From a virus: a DNA stretch of 29,457 nucleotides. Location: positions 1 to 29,457 of IMG/VR virus record IMGVR_UViG_3300042475_004778. One strand, 5' to 3'. The number at the start of each line of letters is the position of its first letter. Within the stretch, counting starts at the first letter, position 1. Shown here piece by piece: positions 13,236 through 19,830 of this stretch. The translations under genes and the position numbers were made by a program. The notes beneath the pieces are model-generated. The model saw only the letters and a program-made list of their open reading frames with translations. It searched no databases and had not been told where the DNA came from.

Positions 13236-15491
13236 ATGGCAAATGTCTATGCAGTAAAAAATGGTAACTGGTCAGATACTACTTTGTGGAATACAAGTAG
13301 TTTGCCAACCATTATAGATGATGTTTATGCCAATAACTTCACTGTTTATGTAGACATTTCACCTCAAGTAAGTTCAGTAAGAAATTTATCAGCAACAAGC
13401 ATTACAAGAGGCGGTTCATTTATTTTGAATAACGGGGTTTCTTTGTCAGCTAATGTAATTGGTGGAGGCCAAGAAAATATTTTTTGTGTAAGATTTTTAT
13501 CTGCAGCTCCAACTTCTGCTTTTATAACAGGTAATATTTCTACAAGTGGTTCTTTAGTAAATGTAAGACAATCTTTTGCTTTAGAATTAAGCGGCACAGG
13601 AACTTTAACTGTCTATGGAAGTGCTATTGGCGGAAATAATAACAATAGTGGCACCGGTGTGAGTGATGGTTATATACAGGTAAATGCACCAGGTACATTT
13701 AATATATTTGGTGATGTACAAGGTAGTTTAAACGGCAACGTATACTGGGGCATTAATAACAGAGCAGCAGGTACAGTTAATATTGTTGGCAATGTAGCAG
13801 GAAGAACTGTTTCTGTCGGTGGTGTATCTCACTATGTTGTTTATAATGCTTCAACAGGTACTGTTAACGTTACTGGAAATGTTAATGGGGGTGTAGACAA
13901 TACTAATGTAGGCATATATAACAACAGTACAGGTGTAGTAAATGTAAGAGGTAATGTAACTGGAGGGTTAGGTACAGCAAATACAGGTATAAGAGGTATT
14001 GTTAATAGTGTTGCGGGAACAGTTAATATAATTGGAGATGTAGCTGGTGGTCAAAACGGACATGAAGGTGTATTGAATAACAGTACTACAGGGGTTGTTA
14101 ATATAACAGGTACTTGTTTTGGAGGGTATTTGGTGAGTACTGGCTCAAGTCAACACGGTGTTAGTAACAACGGTGTACTAAACGTGTTTGGAGGAGCCAT
14201 TGGAGGAACTCTTACTACTAATTATGGAATAAATAACGGCAACTCTCCAGCAACAGTAACTCTATACGGGAATGTTAGTGGGTATGCTGGTGTTAATGCT
14301 AACGGTATTCGTAATGGCACTGGCACAGTTAATGTAATAGGTAATACATATGGAGGTCAAGGAACTAGTACACCGGGTATAGTTAATGGTTCAACAGGGT
14401 CGATTTTTCTCACTGGGGATTGTTATGGTTATGGTTATATCCCAATTAATAGAAGTGGAGTTACTATAAACGGTACGGGCGGTTACGGTATACATAATGT
14501 AGGTAACGGTAATGTAATAGTTACAGGAAATGTTTATTCAAGTAATTTAAGAGGAGACGCTTGGGGTATTGATAATAGTGCAGCCGGTACAGTTACCGTA
14601 AACGGTAATGTATATGGTGGTAATGGTGGTAATAACGCTTGGGGGATAAGAAACAATTCAAGTGGTTTTTTCATTATAAATGGTTCTTGTTTTGCAGGAA
14701 ATATAGCAGGTGCTAACGGGTGTTATAATGGGGGTAGCGGTACTATAGTAGTTACTGGATCTGCATACGCAGGATTTGCAAATTCGAGCTGTGGGGTGTT
14801 TAACAACTCTACTGGTACAATAATTGTTTCAAGTTCTGTTGTGGGGAATGGAACAGGGGGTAACAGTAGAGGGGCTGAAAATGCATCAACTGGTACTATT
14901 ATTATAGGTGGAGCAGCTATAGGGGGAAATTTCGGTAATACGGGTTATGGTGTTTCTAATAATACTACTGGTATAGTTAGAGTTAAGAGAGCAGTAGGTA
15001 ATGATTGGGGTTTAGGTTATACTACAGCACTAGCAGGTACGCCAGGAGTCTTTTCAAACGTTCAAGGTTCCCAAACTTTTGTAGAAGAATTGGAATGTGG
15101 TCCAAGAGGTCAATGGCCAACAGCAGGTGTTATATTCTTTACACCAAATCCAAAAGCTACATCTCATTTTGTAACAGATACCTTTCAAAATTATTCTTTA
15201 ATACAATCAAATTCTGCTGATAATCTTTTACCACCTGTAAGTTCAGTAAGACAAGGTACAACTTACAGTTTAGGACTCAGTACAGGTACTTGTGCAATAC
15301 CTCCTGCTAGTTCTGTAGGTTTTGGTGTATCCGTAGATAATACAACAGGTACTGCAACTTTAGTGTCAACAAATGTTTGGAATATTTCATCCCAAGAAAT
15401 AACCGATAATCAAAGTATTGGAGGAAGACTTAAGAATACTTTGACAGCTAATGCAGCAGAAAGATTAGTAAACTCATTTAATTTGAATTAA
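13236..15491 (+). CDS. Repeat adhesin / tail protein, paralogue 4
   Basis: A 751-residue protein, the longest of the four. It has the same N-terminal domain (MANVYAVKNGNWSDTTLW), about 18 beta-repeats, and the same C-terminal domain (CGPRGQWPTAG, PPVSSVRQGTTYS, VDNTTGTATL). It starts two bases after the previous stop, so the four genes form one operon. The extra length is all in the repeat region. Each repeat carries Asn and Thr/Ser at fixed places, typical of a parallel beta-solenoid. The variation in repeat number could set fibre length. Confidence 0.7.
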   Translation: MANVYAVKNGNWSDTTLWNTSSLPTIIDDVYANNFTVYVDISPQVSSVRNLSATSITRGGSFILNNGVSLSANVIGGGQENIFCVRFLSAAPTSAFITGNISTSGSLVNVRQSFALELSGTGTLTVYGSAIGGNNNNSGTGVSDGYIQVNAPGTFNIFGDVQGSLNGNVYWGINNRAAGTVNIVGNVAGRTVSVGGVSHYVVYNASTGTVNVTGNVNGGVDNTNVGIYNNSTGVVNVRGNVTGGLGTANTGIRGIVNSVAGTVNIIGDVAGGQNGHEGVLNNSTTGVVNITGTCFGGYLVSTGSSQHGVSNNGVLNVFGGAIGGTLTTNYGINNGNSPATVTLYGNVSGYAGVNANGIRNGTGTVNVIGNTYGGQGTSTPGIVNGSTGSIFLTGDCYGYGYIPINRSGVTINGTGGYGIHNVGNGNVIVTGNVYSSNLRGDAWGIDNSAAGTVTVNGNVYGGNGGNNAWGIRNNSSGFFIINGSCFAGNIAGANGCYNGGSGTIVVTGSAYAGFANSSCGVFNNSTGTIIVSSSVVGNGTGGNSRGAENASTGTIIIGGAAIGGNFGNTGYGVSNNTTGIVRVKRAVGNDWGLGYTTALAGTPGVFSNVQGSQTFVEELECGPRGQWPTAGVIFFTPNPKATSHFVTDTFQNYSLIQSNSADNLLPPVSSVRQGTTYSLGLSTGTCAIPPASSVGFGVSVDNTTGTATLVSTNVWNISSQEITDNQSIGGRLKNTLTANAAERLVNSFNLN

Positions 15492-15517
15492 AAAACGTTT
15501 CCTTTAATATACTTTGT

Positions 15518-15904
15518 ATGATCGAGTATTTTAAAGATTGTGCAGGTTCTCCAGAAGAGGAACGTAATGACTGTACAGTGAGAGCTTTAGCCATTTCAAC
15601 AGGCATGCCTTATCATGACTGCTATATGTACTTGGCTAGTTTTGGACGTAAACCTAATAAAGGAACCAATATTCGAAAGTTCTTTAAAAATAATAAAACC
15701 GTTTTTCGTTATAGCTTTACTAAATTAAAATTCCGTAAATCAATTACTCTTAATAAATTTGTTAAGAAATATCCAGAAGGTACCTTTTATGTTAGAAAAT
15801 CCAAACACGTCTTTGTGGTTAAAGATGGAGTAGCAATTGATATGTCAAAACCTAGTACATATTGTAGAATTACTGATGCCTGGGAAGTAAAACCGCTTGA
15901 ATAA
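15518..15904 (+). CDS. Papain-like cysteine hydrolase-fold protein
   Basis: A 128-residue protein. The N-terminal RNDCTVRALA motif (Cys19) followed by a helix, then GTFYVRKSKHVFVV (His97) and Asp108 in VAIDMS, form a Cys-His-Asp triad of a small papain-like fold. The NDCTVRA motif is a recurrent phage and plasmid family in my recollection; its substrates are unknown. It lies just after the structural block and before the phosphoribosyltransferase, with 26 bases between. It could be a protease or amidase acting on host proteins. Confidence 0.7.
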   Translation: MIEYFKDCAGSPEEERNDCTVRALAISTGMPYHDCYMYLASFGRKPNKGTNIRKFFKNNKTVFRYSFTKLKFRKSITLNKFVKKYPEGTFYVRKSKHVFVVKDGVAIDMSKPSTYCRITDAWEVKPLE

Positions 15905-15917
15905 TTTTAAAGTTTTA

Positions 15918-15925
15918 TTAAAATA
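15918..15925 (+). promoter_or_regulatory. Late-type promoter-like box of the PRTase gene
   Basis: TTAAAATA, one base different from the usual box, ends five bases before the ATG at 15931. Confidence 0.4.
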
Positions 15926-15930
15926 TTTAC

Positions 15931-16467
15931 ATGCCACTTTCTGACGAAGACATGTATAGTATTATGGGCCCGACATCTATGGCACCTGATGAATTAGGTG
16001 AAATTAAACAATCAACAAGACCAAAAAAGCAATATTACTCTTGGGACCACTTTCACACATTAGTTGGAGAGATAAAGAAAAAGGTTAAAACAGCACCTAA
16101 TATCATTGTTTCTATAGGTAAAGGCGGGTCTATCCCTGGGGTTATCTTAGCAGAACACTTTGAGTGCAATAACCTTAATCTTGGTTTGAAGTCCTATAAA
16201 GGACAAGAACGCGGTACAATACACGAGTATCAAGGTATTAAATGTTACGACGGCTTGAGAGATGCTAATATTCTTATCGTTGATGATATTGCCGATTCAG
16301 GGGAAACGTTCAAGTACGCTGTCAAAAAATTTATCGGTAACGGCTGTGAAAGAATTGAAACAGCTTCGGTATTTTACAAGCCTTGTTCAAAATTTAAACC
16401 CGATATCTACGCAGAAGAAGTTGACGAAACTACTTGGATTGTCCAGCCCTGGGAAGCTTTTGATTAA
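15931..16467 (+). CDS. Phosphoribosyltransferase-like protein
   Basis: A 178-residue type I phosphoribosyltransferase fold. The PRPP-binding loop is ILIVDDIADSGET (residues about 114-126), and an upstream IIVSIGKGGSIPG loop binds pyrophosphate. These enzymes attach a base to PRPP, or in relatives regulate nucleotide synthesis. The hood region is too short to name the base; hypoxanthine/xanthine-type is possible. It suggests nucleotide salvage in the infected cell. It converges with the Nudix gene, their stops overlapping by four bases. Confidence 0.85.
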   Translation: MPLSDEDMYSIMGPTSMAPDELGEIKQSTRPKKQYYSWDHFHTLVGEIKKKVKTAPNIIVSIGKGGSIPGVILAEHFECNNLNLGLKSYKGQERGTIHEYQGIKCYDGLRDANILIVDDIADSGETFKYAVKKFIGNGCERIETASVFYKPCSKFKPDIYAEEVDETTWIVQPWEAFD

Positions 16468-16874
16468 AGCTTTTTAAGAAACCGTTTGTATATTTCCCAG
16501 TAAGGCTGAAACACCTTTGTAAGTTTTTCAGGCTTTAACTTTTTGTAGTCTACCCAAGCATAATCTTTATGCTCCCAAGACAAGGACGGCTTAAATTCTT
16601 TTTTAACGCTTTTAAAAAATGAATAAACCGGTTTTTGTACTTCGTCTTTAGTAATTTTTAATTTCCCGATCATTTCCCCGTCCGGGTTCATTCCCAGTTC
16701 TTCAAAACATTCTCTTTGGGCTGTTTGAAAAGGTTCTTCTCCAGGCTCTCGGTGCCCACCTGGGAATGTCCACTTACCGTTATCCTTTTTTAGGAGAAGA
16801 ACTTTTTTATCGGGAGTAACAAAAACTATTCCCGCTCCAATGTAATCATCTTTTACATACTCACGAAATTTCAT
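16464..16874 (-). CDS. Nudix hydrolase
   Basis: A 136-residue protein with a complete Nudix box: Gly40, five residues, Glu46, seven residues, Arg54-Glu55, then Glu58-Glu59-Leu-Gly61. The preceding KWTFPGGH is also typical. Nudix enzymes hydrolyse nucleoside diphosphates linked to another group, for example oxidised dNTPs, NADH-like compounds or RNA caps. The substrate cannot be told. It is transcribed divergently from the bS21 gene, and the promoter region between them is only about 36 bases. GATAAATA lies eight bases before its start. Confidence 0.92.
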   Translation of the reverse strand: MKFREYVKDDYIGAGIVFVTPDKKVLLLKKDNGKWTFPGGHREPGEEPFQTAQRECFEELGMNPDGEMIGKLKITKDEVQKPVYSFFKSVKKEFKPSLSWEHKDYAWVDYKKLKPEKLTKVFQPYWEIYKRFLKKL

Positions 16875-16901
16875 TGATTTAGTATTTATCTAGTGTATAA
16901 T
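16874..16901 (+). promoter_or_regulatory. sigma70-type promoter of the bS21 gene
   Basis: TTGATT (16874-16879), 16 bases, TATAAT (16896-16901). Transcription would start near 16908 and the ATG is at 16911, so the mRNA is nearly leaderless. Confidence 0.65.
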
Positions 16902-16910
16902 ACTAAGCAA

Positions 16911-17141
16911 ATGGAAAACGTAGCAGTATATCTACAAAAAGGTGAGTTTTCTGGTCGCGAGCATATTGATCGCGCCTTGAAGAGGCTCAAAAATAAAATC
17001 GACAACGAAGGTATTATTGAGACTGTTCGTATTAAAAGAGCCTTTGAAACTCCGGCAGAACGCAAAATTCGCAAACGCCGGAAGCTTCAAAAGTCTATTA
17101 AGATGCTTAAGCTTAAAAAGCAGCAACAGCCGCGCAATTAA
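16911..17141 (+). CDS. rpsU: Ribosomal protein bS21 homologue
   Basis: A 76-residue basic protein. It follows bS21 layout: a short N-terminal strand (VAVYLQKGE), a helix with ALKRLKNKIDNEGII, then the ETVRIKRAFETPAERK segment and a long Arg/Lys-rich helix. Cellular bS21 sits by the 3' end of 16S rRNA near the anti-Shine-Dalgarno site and is important for initiation. Phage-encoded bS21 is known in several aquatic phages, where it is thought to enter host ribosomes. The ATG at 16911 is preferred over a GTG at 16893, which lies in the promoter. Its 3' end overlaps the convergent Hc1-like gene by four bases. Confidence 0.9.
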   Translation: MENVAVYLQKGEFSGREHIDRALKRLKNKIDNEGIIETVRIKRAFETPAERKIRKRRKLQKSIKMLKLKKQQQPRN

Positions 17142-17332
17142 GCTACTTTAGCAGCTTTACGCGAGTTCTTCTCTTCTTGAATAGCTTTACGCTCAGTTTT
17201 GGCATACTTGCCAATTTCTTGAAGAGCTTTTCTGGCACGAGCACCAGCAGCATTATTGCCACCGTAGAACTTTTCAGCTTCAACGGCAAAGGCTTCAACG
17301 AGTTGTTTTAGTGTTTCGGATGTGTTAGGCAT
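17138..17332 (-). CDS. Hc1-type histone-like DNA-binding protein
   Basis: A 64-residue protein rich in Lys, Ala and Glu. The core NNAAGARARKALQEIGKYAK, followed by ERKAIQEEKNSRK, matches the Hc1 (histone H1-like) family found in Chlamydiae, Bacteroidetes and related groups. Cellular members bind and compact DNA. A phage copy could organise phage DNA or modify the host nucleoid. The short helix-rich N-terminus is intact but the long Lys/Ala tail of chlamydial Hc1 is nearly absent. Expression is opposite to bS21, with overlapping 3' ends. Confidence 0.85.
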   Translation of the reverse strand: MPNTSETLKQLVEAFAVEAEKFYGGNNAAGARARKALQEIGKYAKTERKAIQEEKNSRKAAKVA

Positions 17333-17409
17333 AATAGTAATAGTTAAACAATATACCTGAAAATATCAACTACTTGATTTAATTAGAAAAGCTGTTAAAT
17401 TTATACCGT

Positions 17410-17523
17410 ATGAAATACATCTTACTCGCAGTTTTGGTAGTCTCTGCTGTTATGACTACTGCTTGTGCCTCGAAAAAAGAGTGCAAGTCACCGTGTAAAA
17501 CAACCGTTAGTTGTATTAAATAA
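17410..17523 (+). CDS. Tiny lipoprotein-like peptide
   Basis: A 37-residue ORF starting MKYILLAVLVVSAV and followed by TTACAS, a weak lipobox with Cys19, then a short Lys/Cys-rich tail with four more Cys. It resembles small entericidin-type lipoproteins. A strong terminator lies 83 bases downstream, supporting a transcription unit here. The size makes chance possible, but the signal sequence is well formed. Confidence 0.6.
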   Translation: MKYILLAVLVVSAVMTTACASKKECKSPCKTTVSCIK

Positions 17524-17605
17524 TAACGATGTTTTATTACATACAAAACAAACAGAATAGACAACTTACCCTTAAGGGCTGAGTTCTAGAACGTTTTGTT
17601 TTAAG

Positions 17606-17640
17606 ACCCGGCCCTCGCAAGAAGGCCGGGTTCTTTTTTT
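17606..17640 (+). terminator. Rho-independent terminator
   Basis: ACCCGGCC (17606-17613) pairs with GGCCGGGT (17624-17631), followed by seven T. Upstream, ACAAAAC and GTTTTGT plus the palindromes CCCTTAAGGG and TTCTAGAA give more pairing in the 17524-17605 region, possibly a structured 3' UTR. Confidence 0.9.
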
Positions 17641-17654
17641 CGATCTTTGACAGT

Positions 17655-17861
17655 TTATAACAAGTTTTGCAAGGCGGGTATTCTGTCTACTGCAAGAACA
17701 AGAGATCTTTTTGTAGATCTCCAGAGTCGTCTAAAGTAATATCTCATTAAACGAAATAACTCTTTAGATAATTCTGGTTCCATGTAGTAGCCAGGAAAAC
17801 CTATGCCTCCATACATGCCATATACAAATCCAAGATCGACTTTTGATCGATTTTGTTTCAT
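17655..17861 (-). CDS. Small hypothetical protein
   Basis: A 68-residue ORF with a Gly/Tyr-rich N-terminal part (GFVYGMYGGIGFPGYY) and a basic Arg-rich helix (LMRYYFRRLWRSTKR). I do not recognise it. AATAAATA lies seven bases before the ATG, like other gene starts here, and it occupies an otherwise empty gap between the terminator and tRNA-Tyr. It could be a small membrane- or nucleic acid-binding protein. Confidence 0.5.
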   Translation of the reverse strand: MKQNRSKVDLGFVYGMYGGIGFPGYYMEPELSKELFRLMRYYFRRLWRSTKRSLVLAVDRIPALQNLL

Positions 17862-17942
17862 ACACCGTTATTTATTCCTTATTAGCTTGACAATACATGA
17901 ATTTTAGTTTAAATTTTCTTAAACTTTCAATAAAAATTTTAC

Positions 17943-18024
17943 GGGTAGATCGCATAGTGGCAATTGCCGAAGACTGTAAATCTTCTCTCTTTTGAGTTCG
18001 TAGGTTCGAGTCCTACTCTACCCA
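17943..18024 (+). tRNA. tRNA-Tyr(GTA)
   Basis: Acceptor GGGTAGA/TCTACCC, A73; anticodon stem GAAGA/TCTTC with loop CTGTAAA, anticodon GTA; class II variable arm; T-loop TTCGAGT. First gene of the second tRNA cluster. Confidence 0.95.
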
Positions 18025-18063
18025 TTTCTATATTAAAAAAAGTTGTGTAATAGTAACACATAG

Positions 18064-18071
18064 AATAAATA
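18064..18071 (+). promoter_or_regulatory. Late-type promoter of the second GIY-YIG gene
   Basis: AATAAATA, five bases, then ATG at 18077: the same arrangement as its paralogue at 2159. Confidence 0.55.
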
Positions 18072-18076
18072 ATATA

Positions 18077-18739
18077 ATGATCTACTATTTGTATAAAACT
18101 ATTAATTTGACTAATAATAAATTTTATATTGGGATACATCAAACTACTGATATAAATGATGGCTATTTAGGTTCCGGTAAAGAACTTAAAAAAGATATTA
18201 AAAAGTTTGGTAAAAATAATTTTGTAAAAGAGGTTTTACAATTTTTTAATACAAAAGAAGAAATGCTCTTAAAAGAAGCAGAAATGGTTGATTTAGAATT
18301 TTGTACAAGAAAAGATACATATAATGTTATGCCGGGTGGTGGTTACGGTTCCGCAGAAAGTAATGGTTTATCTTTTAAAGGTAAAAAACATACTGAAGCA
18401 GCAAAAGAAAAACTTAGAATAGCTAATTTAGGTAAAAAGATGTCTAAAGAAGCCAGAGAAAAAATGTCTAAAAATAATTTTGCTAGAAGAAATCCTGTAA
18501 AACAAAAAGAACATGCCAAAAAGATTGCATCTTTTAAAAAATCAGCCGAACATAAAGAAAAAATAAGACAAAGTCTTTTAAACACTCTTTCATTAATAAA
18601 AGATAATACAGGTGAACACTTCAATTTAGGTAAAAAACGGATAAAGTTAATTTGTCCGTACTGTAATAAAGAAGGCTCGGGTAAGCATGTTATGTACAGG
18701 CATCATTTTAAAAACTGTAAATTACGTATTACGGGGTAG
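18077..18739 (+). CDS. GIY-YIG homing endonuclease (Seg-like), copy 2
   Basis: A 220-residue paralogue of the gene at 2159, colinear along its length. It has YLYKTIN and KFYIGIH, YLGSGKELKKDIKKFG, a Glu in LLKEAEM, NUMOD-like basic repeats (KHTEAAKEKLRIANLGKK) and a C-terminal CPYC...H...C finger. Its stop TAG (18737-18739) falls in positions 8-10 of tRNA-Pro(TGG), so the last residues are encoded by the tRNA gene. Both copies thus sit just before a tRNA and borrow its bases for their ends. Confidence 0.9.
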   Translation: MIYYLYKTINLTNNKFYIGIHQTTDINDGYLGSGKELKKDIKKFGKNNFVKEVLQFFNTKEEMLLKEAEMVDLEFCTRKDTYNVMPGGGYGSAESNGLSFKGKKHTEAAKEKLRIANLGKKMSKEAREKMSKNNFARRNPVKQKEHAKKIASFKKSAEHKEKIRQSLLNTLSLIKDNTGEHFNLGKKRIKLICPYCNKEGSGKHVMYRHHFKNCKLRITG

Positions 18740-18802
18740 TTCAATTGGTAGAGCACCAAACTTTGGATTTGGTAGTTGGAGGTTCGAGCCCTCCCCCCGT
18801 AG
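18730..18802 (+). tRNA. tRNA-Pro(TGG), second copy
   Basis: Acceptor TACGGGG (18730-18736)/CCCCGTA (18795-18801), G73; anticodon stem CCAAA/TTTGG with loop CTTTGGA, anticodon TGG; T-loop TTCGAGC. The 5' end overlaps the endonuclease stop. Confidence 0.93.
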
Positions 18803-18811
18803 CGTTTTTAG

Positions 18812-18840
18812 TTGCATGTTCTGAAAGGTTCCAGTATATT
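18812..18840 (+). promoter_or_regulatory. sigma70-type promoter of the 18848 gene
   Basis: TTGCAT (18812-18817), 17 bases, TATATT (18835-18840). The ATG at 18848 coincides with the expected start of transcription. Confidence 0.65.
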
Positions 18841-18847
18841 GTAGGTC

Positions 18848-19033
18848 ATGAAATTAGATACAGCCATTCTTCTTCTTATTGCTTTCGGGCTTATTGCTGG
18901 AAGCATTGTCTCGGAACTTCAACACCGTCGAATTAAAGACTTGCAAACACAGGTCGATGAACTTAAAATCATTGTCAATCAAAGGACTTTACCGGCTTTG
19001 ATGCTTGATAAAACAGCTTTTAGTGTTCGATAA
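18848..19033 (+). CDS. Small membrane protein with coiled-coil
   Basis: A 61-residue protein with one N-terminal membrane helix (residues 5-22, AILLLIAFGLIAGSIV) and a following heptad-like helix (IKDLQTQVDELKIIVNQ). The layout resembles Rz-like or other small membrane accessory proteins, but no specific family is recognised. The promoter just upstream and lack of leader support the start. Lysis or stress roles would be guesses. Confidence 0.65.
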   Translation: MKLDTAILLLIAFGLIAGSIVSELQHRRIKDLQTQVDELKIIVNQRTLPALMLDKTAFSVR

Positions 19034-19070
19034 TATGGAAGATTTTGATGGTTTAGGTTTATGATTTTTA

Positions 19071-19161
19071 GCTGGGTTAGTGTAATTGGAAGCACCGACA
19101 GTTTTATAAACTGTGTGCCCTAGATGAGGGCCGAGCATGGGTTCAATTCCCATACCCAGCA
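19071..19161 (+). tRNA. tRNA with anticodon TAT and class II variable arm
   Basis: 91 bases. Acceptor GCTGGGT/ACCCAGC, A73; D-stem GTGT/GCAC; anticodon stem ACAGT/ACTGT with loop TTTATAA, so anticodon TAT (Ile, codon AUA). A long variable arm GCCCT-agatg-AGGGC follows, which normally marks Leu, Ser or Tyr tRNAs. The T-loop TTCAATT is normal. Which amino acid it carries is unclear. Confidence 0.8.
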
Positions 19162-19185
19162 TATTTTTGTTCTTTTAAATTTTAC

Positions 19186-19262
19186 GGGGTGTTAGCTTAG
19201 CGTTCTAAAGCAGTCGGCTCATAATCGATTGACCCTGGGTTAGAATCCCAGACGCCCCACCA
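19186..19262 (+). tRNA. tRNA(CAT), elongator Met or Ile2, with T19/A56 elbow
   Basis: Acceptor GGGGTGT/ACGCCCC, A73, encoded CCA; D-stem GCTT/AAGC with C11-G24, so not an initiator; anticodon loop CTCATAA, anticodon CAT. The D-loop has GT instead of GG and the T-loop is TTAGAAT, so the canonical G19-C56 pair appears replaced by T19-A56. Confidence 0.85.
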
Positions 19263-19268
19263 CTTTTC

Positions 19269-19339
19269 GGATTCAAAGCATTAAAGTGATGCAATAGACT
19301 TTTAATCTATTGAAGAAGGAGCGTTACCTTCTGGATCCA
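19269..19339 (+). tRNA. tRNA-Lys(TTT) with remodelled elbow
   Basis: Acceptor GGATTCA/TGGATCC, A73; D-stem GCAT/ATGC with D-loop TAAAGTG (no GG); anticodon stem ATAGA/TCTAT with loop CTTTTAA, anticodon TTT; four-base variable loop; T-stem GAAGG/CCTTC with T-loop AGCGTTA. Position 8 is A and position 14 is T, the reverse of the normal T8-A14. Confidence 0.8.
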
Positions 19340-19342
19340 TAT

Positions 19343-19414
19343 ACCAGCGAACGCACAAGGTGTGCGACCGAACTGTTAATTCGTGTGAGCTTGGTTCAAT
19401 TCCAAGCGCTGGTG
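19343..19414 (+). tRNA. tRNA-Asn(GTT)
   Basis: Acceptor ACCAGCG/CGCTGGT, G73; D-stem CGCA/TGCG, loop CAAGGTG with GG; anticodon loop CTGTTAA, anticodon GTT; T-loop TTCAATT. Position 8 is A rather than T. Confidence 0.9.
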
Positions 19415-19423
19415 GCACTTTTC

Positions 19424-19498
19424 GTCTCGTTCGTTCAACGGATAGGACAAGGGCCTTCTAAGCCTTTAATGTAGGTTCGATTCCTACACGAGACACCA
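19424..19498 (+). tRNA. tRNA-Arg(TCT)
   Basis: Acceptor GTCTCGT/ACGAGAC, A73, encoded CCA; anticodon stem AGGGC/GCCTT with loop CTTCTAA, anticodon TCT; T-loop TTCGATT. Confidence 0.95.
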
Positions 19499-19512
19499 TA
19501 ATTAACATAACG

Positions 19513-19582
19513 TCGCCATCGTCTAACGGTTAGGACACATGGTTTTCATCCATGTAATCGGAGTTCGATTCTCCGTGGCGAT
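19513..19582 (+). tRNA. tRNA-Glu(TTC)
   Basis: Acceptor TCGCCAT/GTGGCGA; anticodon stem CATGG/CCATG with loop TTTTCAT, anticodon TTC; T-loop TTCGATT. N73 is T. Last gene of the second tRNA cluster. Confidence 0.93.
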
Positions 19583-19585
19583 GCT

Positions 19586-19825
19586 TTACCAAAACCAAAT
19601 TTCATGAGAAGTCTCGTAATAAGGAGGCCTATCTCTGTTAACCGGATCAATATTAATTTTGTTATAGATTTTATAATCGTAATCTTTTATCTTTGTAGTA
19701 TAAGTAAAAACTGTTTCGTTCTTATGTATTTCTGAAATACCTTCTTTTGTATAACTATAGTTACCAGAAATTTGACAACCGGTAGCAAAACAAGTTGCCA
19801 GAATAATAAAACCCTTTATACTCAC
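19586..19825 (-). CDS. Small lipoprotein
   Basis: A 79-residue protein starting at GTG, with a signal sequence (KGFIILATCF) ending in an ATGC lipobox (Cys17), after which the protein would be lipid-anchored. The mature part is Tyr/Lys-rich (NYSYTKEG, TYTTKIKDYDYKIYNK) and I do not recognise it. TTTAAATA lies five bases before the GTG, the same spacing as at many plus-strand genes. It is divergent from the AAA ATPase gene with only 18 bases between. Confidence 0.75.
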   Translation of the reverse strand: MSIKGFIILATCFATGCQISGNYSYTKEGISEIHKNETVFTYTTKIKDYDYKIYNKINIDPVNRDRPPYYETSHEIWFW

Positions 19826-19830
19826 GATAT

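Noticed and set aside
10023-15491. CRISPR-like or DNA-level tandem repeat array
   Set aside because: The repeats are coding, vary in spacing and keep frame; they are protein repeats.
17939-18142. 67-residue minus-strand ORF
   Set aside because: It is the antisense of tRNA-Tyr and the start of the second GIY-YIG gene.
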